This document shows positions 35,120 through 45,390 of a DNA stretch of 64,000 nt, in pieces. Made by a program: the position numbers and the translations under genes. Within the stretch, counting starts at the first letter, position 1, and every line of letters begins with the position of its first letter. The stretch is from Lycium barbarum (lineage: Eukaryota > Streptophyta > Magnoliopsida > Solanales > Solanaceae). The notes under the pieces were generated by a model that saw only the letters and a list, made by a program, of their open reading frames with translations, was not told the DNA's origin and searched no databases. The DNA lies in assembly GCF_019175385.1 (NCBI RefSeq), contig NC_083338.1:68022712-68086711 (forward strand), given 5' to 3'.

Positions 35120-38100
35120 TGTTATATCCCGCAATTTTGCACATTTAAAAATTTTGAAATAATTGTGACAAGTTAAAGACAAGGCCATATTTTGATCTTA
35201 TTCAATATATAAGTTTTTCTTGGAAAAATATTGATGCGGAAATATGGAGGGAGGCTAAGGACAAAAATTGGAATTTCGGAAATTTGTTTCATGAACTACA
35301 AATACTAGCCAATTAATTGGGCTCTAATAAATGAACAAAAAAAAAAATGAAAGGCCCAAACATGAAGAGGTGGCCGGCCAAGGGTATATGGCCCAAGGCC
35401 CATGTGGAATTAAAATCCATGTGATAAATAGATGGCCACCATATTAGTCTTCATATGTTCAAGAACTTTCAAGACAAAAAAAAGTGAGAGCAAAGGGAGC
35501 CAAGGTTTCGGCCAAGGCAAGGAAAGAAAAAAAAAATCTAAGCCAACAATCCTTGTTCCAAAAAATTATATTATTCTAGTATTCGTACTATGTCAAGAGC
35601 CCTCTTCAACGTGGCATAATTATTTTAGCAAGGAAACCGCTTTTGTGGCAAGTGGAAAGTTGAAGGAAAGGTAAGAATTTTTATTCCTTTACATGTTATA
35701 AATGGTTTATATATGTTGTAGAATGTAGAATGGAATGAAAACTATGGGAATATTGTGTATTGGATGTGGCCGTGTGGTGTGTGCATGTGTGTATGGCCGT
35801 GGGTATTAAGTGGGCGTAGGAACATGAATTAAATTTATGTACTATGTTAATTGTGTTGTTGAGACCTTTGTGATGTAAATGGAAGGTTTGGGGTTCTAGT
35901 TGGTATGTAAATTGGTAGTAGGGTTATTGTAGGAAAGCAATATGATTTTAATATGATTTTATATAATTGCGGGAACGAGGCTGATAATGTGCAAATTGTT
36001 GTTGTTGTTGTTGATAAAAATTGGAAGGTGAAAACGTGTTGTGAATGTTTGTGTCGAAGGTTGGAAGTTTCGGATGGAATATGGAAAATTGCGGGAATAA
36101 TTGAATTCACGTATATTGCTTGGAATGTTACTGAAATACGTTTGAATAACCTTGAATTAGTAGATGAACATGATAATGTTGATATTAGTTTGATATTGCA
36201 AAGTTTGAATGGAAGCTGTCGCCTTATGTAGAAAGGAAGAGCGTTGATGTTAGAACCTATTTCGTTGTGAACTTTGATGTCGTTTGGTATTGTTGGGTTG
36301 TTGCTGGTGATATTATGAGCCGAGCTAAGCCTCGGGGGTGTCATATATATAGGGGAAGTGCTGCCGAAATTTCAGTAGACAAATATAAAGTTAAATGAAT
36401 TCTTAAAGTCTTGCAATTCCTAATTGGTAACTTTGACCATTTGTAGATTCTGAGCGAAACGGGATTTGATTTTGCGCGAGCATAAGCCGCGAGAAAGGTA
36501 TGTAAGGCTACCCTATTCCTTCTTTTGGCATGTCCTAGGTATACTAAGTCGATACTTGAGCCTCGGGGGCAATTCTGTTCATAGAAATCCGAAATTGAAT
36601 TTGAGCACTATTCATTCAATCTAATTGAACTATAAATCTCATGTTTTGATTGGAAAGTAATCAAACGTCCGCAACTTTTGTAAATGTAATCAAATCGATT
36701 CGAAATTTCGTTGGATGATTTTATAGACCCTAATGTCCGTGATTTATGTCCGCCACCTCGACTTGATCTGAGGTGGACCCACTATTCCCGAATCCTCCCC
36801 TGTTGTTCTACTTGGCTTAATTCCGTACAATAGTTAAAGGAAACTCTTGGCTGTCGTTCCGATTACTAAACGATGGTTGTTTTACTATTCCGTTGAGTCA
36901 TTAATCTATATTTTGATGTGTACACGCGATCTTATAAATTATATTTGGTCTAATCCGTGAGATATCCGGAAGTACTTCGCTTCTAAAGCGCTAGCTAATA
37001 TGTTCCAAGTCATCCTATGATTCTGAATTATATTGATAGAAGTATGCCTGACATGACCCACCTTACGATATGATTGAGTAACGAAATAAGTAAACAGAAT
37101 TTGTGTCGGAAAGAATATTATGAGTCATATTGTCCCCAATTTTCGTGAGGCATGTTTTAAAGAAAATTTTGGTAAGTATGACAACACGAACGATGGTTTC
37201 ACCAAACTTGATATATTATGATACGTACATATGATTCCGAAAGTTTATTTGATTTAAATTATATGAAGTTGGCACGAGATCTAAACACCCATTGATATGT
37301 TCCTTAGTTGTTAATATAAAGAAGAAAATAAAATATAATAGTGATACAATTAATACCTTGACATGTAATGGTATGTGCGTATGAATCTACGTTGTACTTA
37401 ATTTGATCTATACATCATCCGCAAGATATCTGATATAACTAGCACTTTGGTTTTGCAAAAATTGATTTACGAAACATTTATGGAGCGTTCCGTACTTCAA
37501 ACGCTCGTAACTTTCGTATACTAGTTCCGACCGACCCGAAGCTTGTTTCTGGACCTCCAGATGCCGATAATGTGTTTGCATATAAGTATGTTTGTATCTC
37601 GGGTCTTGATTGTGTGCATGTGGTTTCGCACTACTCTGTTCGTGCAAGCTTTGATTTGGACTTCACTGAGCCCGGGCCAGGATATGTTGTCGTGCGTACT
37701 TCTCTGCATTATTCACCGCGTCCCTCTCACTTGCGGACCGGGGCACGTATATGTACATGATATGATTACGGGGAGGTGGCCAGGATGGCATATGATGACT
37801 CCATTCACCGCGTTCCGCAAAAGAGGGCCGGGGCACGTTATATGCATGTATGATACATGACATTGGCATATTTGATATATGATTCACCGCGTCCCTTACC
37901 AAGGGCCGGGGCACGATACATGAACATTTGATATATGATGTTAATATATATGATTTCATTTACCGCGCCCCTCACAAAGGGCCGGGGCATGTTATTTGAT
38001 ATATACATATAAGAGATACAAACCCTGTCATGCACACCCTGAGTTTGGTAGGTAAGATTTTGGTACACAGGATGATTCACGTATTTATTGTATCTCTTTT

Positions 38101-38835
38101 GGCCTCCGACAACGTCGTATAAATATATAGATGACTTGTGTGTGGAAGGTAAGCACTCTGGTATTTTTGGATAGCATACTTGCTTTGGTACCGTTGTTCC
38201 GGTTATGTTTCTATTTTCTGTATTCCATGCTTTACATACTCAGTACATATTCCGTACTGACCCCCTTTCTTCGGGGACTGCGCTTTATGCCACGCAGGTA
38301 CAGACGCTTACCGTGAAGGTCCGCCAGCCTAGGTACATAGTCTGCTTTTGGGAGTGCTCCTTTGTTCCGGAGCCCACCTTTTTGGTACATATCCTTCAGT
38401 TGTACATATTGTTGTGTTTATGACTATTCTGGGGTACGGCGGGGCCCTGTCTCGCCATATGATTCTGTTGTCTGTATTAGAGGCCTGTAGACATGTTTGT
38501 GGGTTGGGGTCTTTCTGTACGGATGTATGCATATGTTGTGTTTGGGCGATCCCATTCGCCGCGGCGGCCGGTCCGCAAATGTTTACATGTTGCCTTGTTG
38601 GCCGGTGTGGCCTTTGTTGGTATTTTCTGTGTGCAGGGTTATTTTGGATAGTCTATAAAACAAAGGAAACTCTGTCGAAATTTTTCTGGAAATCACCTAA
38701 ATTTGCAATATAGCCTTGTCGGCTTCTGCTATATACTTGAATGAGTTTGAAAAAAAATTAGAGATAGCATTTGATAAATGTGTTTGGGTGCCCAGATCGG
38801 GCACTAGTCACGGCCTACGGGGTTGGGTCGTGACA
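35120..38835 (+). mobile_element. element F: gypsy-type solo LTR
   Basis: A 3.7-kb LTR running TGTTATATCCCGC to GTCGTGACA, with TSD GTAAA at 35115-35119 and 38836-38840 and no internal region. It has the hairpin/TATA/palindrome block (36319-36374; CATATATATAGGGG, CCGAAATTTCAG), a GC-rich array (37715-37990) and the conserved LTR block (38230-38300). It is inserted in E. Confidence 0.9.
37715..37990 (+). repeat. GC-rich hairpin array in solo LTR F
   Basis: Three to four copies of TCACCGCG-CCCTC...GGGCCGGGGCACG separated by AT-rich spacers of about 60-75 bp. This is the sense-strand version of the core found in the 77-bp arrays of A, although the LTRs are otherwise dissimilar. Confidence 0.8.
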
Positions 38836-39256
38836 GTAAAGCAACTGAATGAACTGTAAGTGGCGTTTGGGCATAACCTTTTGCACCTGAAGGTTCTTTG
38901 CGCAATCTGCGCGGGCGCAGCTGGCCGCGCAGACTGCGTAATGTCTAGTAAAATGTGCATAACTTTTGCACAGAGATACGTTCGGGCTCCACCATATATG
39001 GATGGAAAGGTATTTCAAAGGGCTACAACTTTCATATTTTAAGTTTTCTCAAATTCCCAAAGAATTTTCACGTAAACTACCTGCCTACCGTAAACTTAGT
39101 CGATTCGATCAAATCTTATTCACCTCACTATTCGTCTTGATTCCAAAGAAACTATTTCTACCCAAACTCATCCCGATGGGACTTCATATGGCTAAAATAT
39201 CACGTTAATACTCATTTAGCACATTCACACCTAATCCATATTTACGGAGTGTTACA

Positions 39257-39269
39257 GACTCTGATACCA
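39257..39269 (-). other. primer-binding site, element G
   Basis: The minus strand reads TGGTATCAGAGTC two bases inside the LTR of G (39272). Its GACTC end doubles as the target-site duplication of E, showing that E inserted into this site. Confidence 0.8.
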
Positions 39270-39271
39270 CC

Positions 39272-39944
39272 TGTTGGGATCGAAATAACAGGGCGTCGTG
39301 CGGAAGCTGACAAAGAAACCTTGGACTAAAATAACAAAGAGAAATTATAAAAAGACTCATACTATATTAAACTGGTTTGGTCAATTGACCTGCATATGAC
39401 TGATATTAAAAAAGAGGTACAAAACTATTGAGAAAATAAACTCTTATAAACAAGGCTCTTTAATGACTATATTGTGGATGTCATTGTGTTCTAGTTGTGG
39501 GAAGGTCTTCAATTTATACATGTCCAAAACTTTTCCTCTAAGACAAGAAATATCAAAATATGGAAGAGATTTATATTTTCCTTTTAGGAAAAGTAAAAGC
39601 AATTATAGTAATACTTTGGCTTTCTTTAAAGAGAAAAGTAAAATCAATACTCCCTCCGTCCCAATTTATGTGATACTTTTTGTTTTTCGAGAGTCAATTG
39701 ACTAAACTTTGAAGCTAAATTTAATTGGATTAGGTTAACTCAATATTTTAAGATTAAAATTTATATGTTTGAAAACTAATGAAGAGTACTATAAGTTGCA
39801 ACCTTTCTTATATCAATTTGCTGAAGAATACATCTTAGAATGTTGGTCAAAGTTCATGCAGTTTGAATCTCGAAAAGCGAAAAGTATCACACAAATTGGG
39901 ACCGAGGGAGTATATATTAAGAAATCAGGACAAAACCCCTAACA
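39272..39944 (-). repeat. element G, 5' LTR with MITE
   Basis: 673 bp from TGTTGGGATC to CCCCTAACA, of which 261 bp (39650-39910) are an inserted Stowaway MITE. Sequence either side of the MITE matches 871-990. Confidence 0.75.
39650..39910. mobile_element. Stowaway-type MITE in G LTR
   Basis: 261 bp with terminal inverted repeats CTCCCTCCGTCCCAATTTAT and ATAAATTGGGACGGAGGGAG (one or two mismatches) and TA on both sides (39648-39649 and 39911-39912). No coding capacity. The corresponding site in the other LTR of G (near 955-960) lacks it. Confidence 0.9.
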
Positions 39945-40011
39945 TCTTTTGGTTAGCACTTTGTACTCTCTAATTTCTGGTAAAACAACTTGAACCGAAA
40001 ATTATCTCTTC

Positions 40012-40981
40012 GGGCCTATTAGGAAAGACACATGGGAATTAGATTTGACTGTAATTGAGTGTAATTACACAGTTTGACCTGTTTGCTTGGCCAAGAGTTA
40101 CTTGATTAGTAAGGAATCAAATGTAATTAGGAGGGGGAAATTACACTCTTCAGTTCTCAAAGGAGTTGAGAATTGAGTGTAATTACATCATGTACTTACA
40201 AGGTTGCTTTTTAATTTCTTTCCTTTTTCCTTTTTTTTTTATTTTTTTCTATTATTTTAATTTCTTTTTTTATTTTAAAACTATTTTTATTTTTGGATAA
40301 ATTGTTCTTTTTATATTATTTATTTTTTATTTTCTTTCTTCTCATTTCTCAACCTTTACTTCTTGTGATTCCATATAATTGCTCGTATTTTGTTTATTTC
40401 TTCATTTAGCATAACTGTGTTATTATTTTAATTTTTGAAACGACACCCCATAATATTAGAAATATTGAGTCATTAACAAACTTGACATATGAGTTATATT
40501 ATTAAACTAGAGTTTCGTTGTTTAATGAGGTTATAGCCGTATGTTTTTCCTTTCTTTTTAATTATATTTACTTAAGTTATGTTGAAACTTATTTTATGTC
40601 ATGTCAAAATTTAACATAAAATTGAATTTAGGTTATGCTTTCGATTTCAATTTATTCGCTTTAGTACTACTGACTTGTTATTTCACATTTTATGTTGTTC
40701 ATTTTTCAGCTACAATTGATAGATTATATTTTTTTTAAAACATTTGAATAATGTTGTGTCATTATATTTATATATATATTAATACTTTTGTCAAACATCC
40801 AGTCCATGAAGTTCTTACAAAATATGTGCTTTCAATTTTTATAATTAATTAAATTAAAATAGTTTAAATTAGTCTAACTGTATAATTACACTTGTGCAAA
40901 CCAAACTGTCGTCGTAATTACTATACTATATAATCATTAAGTTGTGTAATTACACTACAAAGTGGCTTTCCAAACAGACCC
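40012..40981. mobile_element. PIF/Harbinger-like non-autonomous DNA element
   Basis: The ends GGGCCTATTAGGAAAGACAC and GTGGCTTTCCAAACAGACCC are inverted repeats with a few mismatches, flanked by TTC and TTA (expected three-base TTA/TAA-type TSD). GTAATTACAC motifs are enriched near both ends. The roughly 970-bp interior is AT-rich and non-coding. Confidence 0.6.
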
Positions 40982-41168
40982 TTAATGTTTTTTCAAAAGC
41001 ACAGTTCTTCATTTGTTCAACCTTCTCCAAAGAATGGACAACTAAAATCCATGGCATTTACTACTCGTTCAGTTCCACATATGTCCTAAGTTTGTTTACT
41101 TCCAGTTTTTAGTCGCTTGTGAATTAGTCACCGTTCCTAATTTCTATGTATTAGTTTCCCTTTTAGTA

Positions 41169-41961
41169 ATATTTCCTTCGTCTCAAATTATCTATTGTGT
41201 TTCTCTCCCTTAAAATATATTAATTAGAAGGGATTTTATTTATCTTTCTGTGTTCAAAGCAGTATTTTAACAAAATCAGTTTCTGTTTTAAGAATCTAAA
41301 AGATAGGAAAAACGTTAAGGACATAAAGTAGATGGAACAGAAATTTCCGAGCCCACAAGTTTCTTGTGTGTCCTTAAAAAATTTGTTCCCCTCACAGGTG
41401 TCAAGGTTAATGGATTAATTCCTCCCAGTATAGAAGGGAAAACTATTCTGCGATAGCGGCAATGCAAATTGCAGAACTTCAGCGAACTCAAATGGCGGCA
41501 GCAAATCACACGACTCTATAATATTTTTGTTTGGAAAACAAATGCATAGAATAGGTTTTGTGGAGAGAGAAAATTCTTATTTTCGGTGTTTTATGCTTCA
41601 ATTAATTAAAAAATCTAAAGCAAAACTTCAATTTATATAGCCCAACTTATATAGCCAACTAATGGGTGTTATGAAAAGGTGTGGTGACTTTACAAAAAAG
41701 TCACATCCTTTGCTACTAGTGCATTTTCGAGAAAATCACTAATTTCCCATTCACCACACAAAACCCAACAGTTTTGACTATTTTACCCTTATTTTATGTC
41801 TTAAGATATAATATCTCTTCATCTAATATTTACTTTATGTACATGTCATCTCTCCATAATTAAAGAGTTTGTAGTCTTTAAGAGCAATTAATACTAAAGG
41901 TAAAATGGAAAAAGAATAATGAAGTTTGTCTTGAACTTATAAATAACAAATAATTTGAGAT
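41169..41961. mobile_element. possible Stowaway-like MITE interrupted by LTR sequence
   Basis: CTTCGTCTCAAATTATCTATT on the left and AACAAATAATTTGAGATACC on the right look like decayed terminal repeats of one MITE. The interior from about 41320 to 41780 looks like a copia LTR (see that entry). A further similar end lies at 42745-42770. Boundaries are uncertain. Confidence 0.3.
41320..41780 (-). repeat. probable copia-type LTR fragment
   Basis: The segment around CCGAGCCCACAAGTTTCTTG, CTCACAGGTGTCAAGG and the TATATAGCC(CAACT) blocks is of a kind I associate with solanaceous copia LTRs. No partner LTR, primer-binding site or TSD is visible here, so the assignment is by resemblance only. Confidence 0.3.
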
Positions 41962-42131
41962 ACCTACTTTTTGAAGGAGAAATGATTATTTGGCCCTTTA
42001 CAATTCTTTTTAGTTTTATGATCCTTTCACAAGAGATATTTATTTTTTACACATAAGAAATCTGAAAAAGTCATTTTCTTCTATTCAAATTATAAAAGGT
42101 CAAGAGATGTCATTTTCTCTTTTTTTGAGAC

Positions 42132-42683
42132 TGTATACGGTGTAAACCAGGGTCCAAGGTTTAGACCCATCAACCGAAGGCCTAGAGCAATAATAAAGAG
42201 CGACAGGTTAGTTTGGGGTCGATTGGTCGAATAGAAACACTTCGGACTTAGTTATTCGGACGCGGCAGGATGCGAAGAGTCTTATACTTTAGTTGATGAG
42301 AGTCCGAGAAATCCAACCCATTGCGGATTCCTCTCCTCACGTCACGCTATACCTGAGATTTTTGGAAGCATTATTCCCATGATTGATTTAGTTACCATGT
42401 TAACAGAAACACTTGTAATATAAATAGGGAGGTAAACCCTCGTAAGTGGACAGATGATTCTTTGCATACTTATACGAAAAACTCTAATTTTTAAGCTTTG
42501 TAAACATCAAAGGTAATACAGTTCTATACACCTTGGTTCGGGTTTGAAGTTCTTAAGCCCTGGTCCGGACCAGTCGTTGTGCTGTTCTTCAAGTCAATGG
42601 AGGCTATCTCTTTACTTTCTCATCGTTAATCTTTGTTCATTATTGTTATTCTTTTACGTAATTAGCGAATCAAACCGTATATC
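42132..42683 (+). repeat. probable gypsy-type solo LTR
   Basis: It starts TGTATACGGT and ends ACCGTATATC, near-perfect terminal inverted repeats typical of an LTR, with a TATAAATAGGGA promoter-like element near 42418. No flanking primer-binding site or clear TSD. About 550 bp. Confidence 0.45.
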
Positions 42684-43136
42684 TTTTAAATTACATACAA
42701 ATTAAATTATTACCTTTTTAAGGAGTAAACATAGAGCAAGATAGATTATAATTTGAGATAAGGGAGTATATAATTTCTTTTCTTATCAATATCAATGAAA
42801 TTCCTAAGTTAGCAAAAAGAAAATGTGGGACATAGCTGTGAACGAAATTTAATGGAGAGTACTTGATGTAATTATTACATTGCCCTACTTGGCAAGAAAT
42901 CTGAAATTGAAAGCCAAACCGGGCCCGCATATTCAGGAAAGCTATTACACTCTTTGTAGGATAAGGAAAGGAGGTAAAGAGAAAGTGGTCCGGTGTAATT
43001 GAAATTTCGAAAATTCGATCAGGAGGTGCTTCCTAGCTTCTTACTAGATGGCGTATGCCCGTGCACATTTTGAATTATAATATATCTATGTGTATGTAGT
43101 TATATACAATTATAAAAATTTATACATTGAATAGTG

Positions 43137-43137
<1 letters not shown>

Positions 43138-43178
<41 letters not shown>

Positions 43179-43281
43179 ATATTGTTAATAAACATACATA
43201 AGTTTGCACTGTCTATACATATATATAGATGAACATTAATACATATACACAAATGTTCCTTGTCTATTACATTGATGATTG

Positions 43282-43321
<40 letters not shown>
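43138..43321. repeat. two (TA)n microsatellites
   Basis: TA tracts at 43138-43174 and 43285-43321 separated by AT-rich sequence. Nothing else is recognised between 42770 and 43860. Confidence 0.9.
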
Positions 43322-43323
<2 letters not shown>

Positions 43324-43859
43324 GGTAGTAAATTTTTCAATAAGTTCTTTCAATAAGAAAAGTTCAAAGGACAAAGCAGGAAATTAATGTTGTTTTCAAA
43401 TAAATTTTTAACAATCCTACTCGGTAGTTCCTCACTCCTATATTTCTTCTTATCATGTAGTTATATTTCCAATTAATTTTCTGTCTATCTCCCAAAGTTT
43501 TCATTTTTTTTAATTTGGACTCTGTCTAGTCACGAATCTTGTTATACTGTTCATCTCTTTCTCTTAACCTTTATTCTTAATAACAGTCTTCTTTAACCAC
43601 ACTCCGGTAACCACGACCAACATTGTCTTTTATCATTTGGACATTAAAATGGCCTCTTTAAAACCTAGGAATTTACAGGTTAATCCATCGAGGTTATTAA
43701 GAAGTTAAGAGAATAACCATATACTAAGAATAACAAATTCATGATGACAAGTAAATTGCTCAAACATAATATTCATATAATCACAAGATAATTTACATAA
43801 TAGGGAGATTAGTATAGAAAACATAGTAAATAAACTTATATGGTTTGAAGAAGGAGAGA

Positions 43860-44370
43860 GGTTTCCCTTTCGGGGAACCCCAAAAACTATTTCACATTAG
43901 GGGTAGGTATTAAAAACTTAACACTTTTTTACAATAGGAGTTTATATTACAAAGATTTTTTACTGGGCAAAGGATTTGAGCATTTGATGAAAGAGAAGGG
44001 GAATATGGAAGTTTTCTAGAGAGAGGTGGTTGGTGCTCTTGTTCGTGATGTCTTTGCTTCTCCACAAATGCTGCTATTTATAGGCGTCTGGCGGACTTTA
44101 ACTCCAAATTTCAAAATGTTGAAGAATCTTTTAAGTTCAGCCGGGTGCTCTTTGGGCCCCATCGTCACGTGAACTTTTTCAAAAGAAAACTTTCTTTACT
44201 TGTCTGTTAGCTGATCTGTCCATTTAATGTGGCTGCTTTATTAAAGCTACTTTTAATAAAGCTCTCTTTTTCTGCAAATGTCTTCTAGCCGTTGCTTTTG
44301 TTCAACGAATCTTTCAGTCTTTTGTCTTATCATAACTATTTGCTTCACTACTTCTGTCTAATTATTTCCT
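43860..44370 (-). promoter_or_regulatory. endogenous pararetrovirus intergenic region with promoter
   Basis: On the minus strand this follows the viroplasmin-like gene. It contains a CACGTGACG motif (about 44163-44172; G-box overlapping an as-1-type TGACG), a TATA box CCTATAAATAGC (44073-44084), then a leader-like stretch. Gene, then intergenic region with a 35S-like promoter, is the layout expected at the end of the coding region of caulimovirids such as solendoviruses. The assignment is by arrangement and motif. Confidence 0.5.
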
Positions 44371-44372
44371 TT

Positions 44373-44395
44373 ACACACACACACACACACACACA

Positions 44396-44426
<31 letters not shown>

Positions 44427-44452
44427 CTGTGTGTGTGTGTGTGTGTGTGTCT
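44373..44452. repeat. compound palindromic microsatellite (AC)n-(AT)n-(GT)n
   Basis: An AC run of about 12 units, an AT run of about 13 units and a GT run of about 12 units form a near-perfect inverted repeat of about 80 bp. It lies just 3' of the pararetrovirus reading frame. Confidence 0.92.
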
Positions 44453-45390
44453 AAATTATGTAGTGCAATAGAATCAAAACTCATTCCCGAATCGTCGTCG
44501 TTTGGGTCTGGTGAATCTTGAAATTTACTATTCTGGAAATTTACCATATCTCCTTCTTCTGAACTATGGACTGGTGACATCCTTGGACTTGGAGATAATT
44601 CTGGACTAGGGTTCTTGATTATATGCTTGTCTTGTTCTGCTTTTGTTTGGAAAAATCTTTCCAAAGTCTCTTTAACTATACTTTCTATGTTGTCATTTTT
44701 TTTCTTTTTTGCAAGTATGCTTTTCTTGGTAGAAGTAGTTCCTTGCGTCAGTGTCTTTGGTAGTCTTCGTCTTGTCTAGAGAGATGAACATCCCCCATCT
44801 TCACTTTTTAGCAAAGTGACAGCCATCAACGGATTTGATGAGTCTTTACCGGCTACCGTTTGAACCGGACTAGCTGTATCTTTATCCGATACAGTAGATC
44901 TATTTGCATTCATCGGGGAATGCACACCCGTCTCATCCATTTTTGTTTGAGATGGAGAACTCTGGGATTGTACTAATTCGAACTTAACTGCTTGTAGTCT
45001 TTGTTCTAACAGTCTTGCTTGTTCCAAGAGTTTCATTTTTTCTTAGATGAGTGTTTCTTTCTACTGGTTAAGTCTTATGATGGTCTCAGTCATAGTAGAG
45101 CAGTGATCGCAAAAAATCACCTTGTCTGTGTCTTTTTGTATATTGTACTGAGGGGTTCTATCGGATTTTGTTTGAGAGCTGGAGAAATATAGTAGTTTGG
45201 ACCCAACACTCCTCTAGCATAGTCTAATGCCTCAGTGAAATAATTAAAGCCTTTAAAAATAGGTTTTTTTATATCTTTAACAGAATCTAAAACTTCTATC
45301 CGGGTCTGGAAAATACCATTAGTTCTACCATGGATTACAACATAAAATTTAAATTTCTTATCTAGATTTTTGTCTGTAAAATACTAACAA
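44446..45390 (-). pseudogene. endogenous pararetrovirus viroplasmin/transactivator-like gene, broken
   Basis: An old, disrupted viral gene fragment. The first part (about 45390-45125) is open without a start codon and resembles the caulimovirus gene VI viroplasmin domain, with the FYVVIHGR and GIF core followed by a conserved FKGF-type block. Stops follow near 45122 and 45060. Open segments at 45036-44776 and 44664-44446 carry a leucine/glutamine-rich probable coiled coil and a serine/proline/aspartate-rich tail. In exogenous relatives the protein forms inclusion bodies and helps translate the polycistronic viral RNA. This copy is truncated and has several stops, so it is not functional. It abuts LTR sequence at about 45391. 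Confidence 0.55.

Larger units (their letters stand above)
10751..39256 (-). mobile_element. element E: gypsy-type solo LTR, split by B and F
   Basis: The pieces are 10751-10996, 34833-35119 and 38841-39256, together about 0.95 kb. The right end (GAGTGTTACA, minus-strand start TGTAACACTC) is canonical. The left end reads GGTCAC where TGTCAC would be expected, a single-base loss of the terminal TG. The TSD GACTC is at 10746-10750 and 39257-39261. Neither primer-binding site nor polypurine tract is attached, so this is a solo LTR. It landed in the primer-binding site of G. Confidence 0.7.
871..39944 (-). mobile_element. element G: small tRNA-Met-primed LTR element, host of the nest
   Basis: The LTRs are at 871-990 (partial) and 39272-39944. 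The polypurine tract is at 991-1003 and the primer-binding site at 39257-39269. With nested insertions A (1124-10557) and E (10751-39256) removed, the internal region is about 0.34 kb (991-1123, 10563-10750 and a few bases before 39272) with no coding sequence. The LTR without its MITE is about 412 bp. This size fits a TRIM-like non-autonomous element, though a deletion derivative of a copia element is also possible. Joined across A, the internal region contains two or three copies of a roughly 27-bp repeat around ATTGGAGCC. Confidence 0.6.

Noticed and set aside
10751..39256. E as a Cassandra (5S-bearing TRIM) because its LTR starts TGTAACAC
   Set aside because: No 5S-like sequence is visible in any of its three pieces, and the LTR is far longer than Cassandra LTRs.
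44371..44664. Host gene encoding an acidic serine-rich protein with a CV-repeat tail
   Set aside because: It follows the viroplasmin-like segment on the same strand, and the repetitive tail is the translation of a microsatellite.
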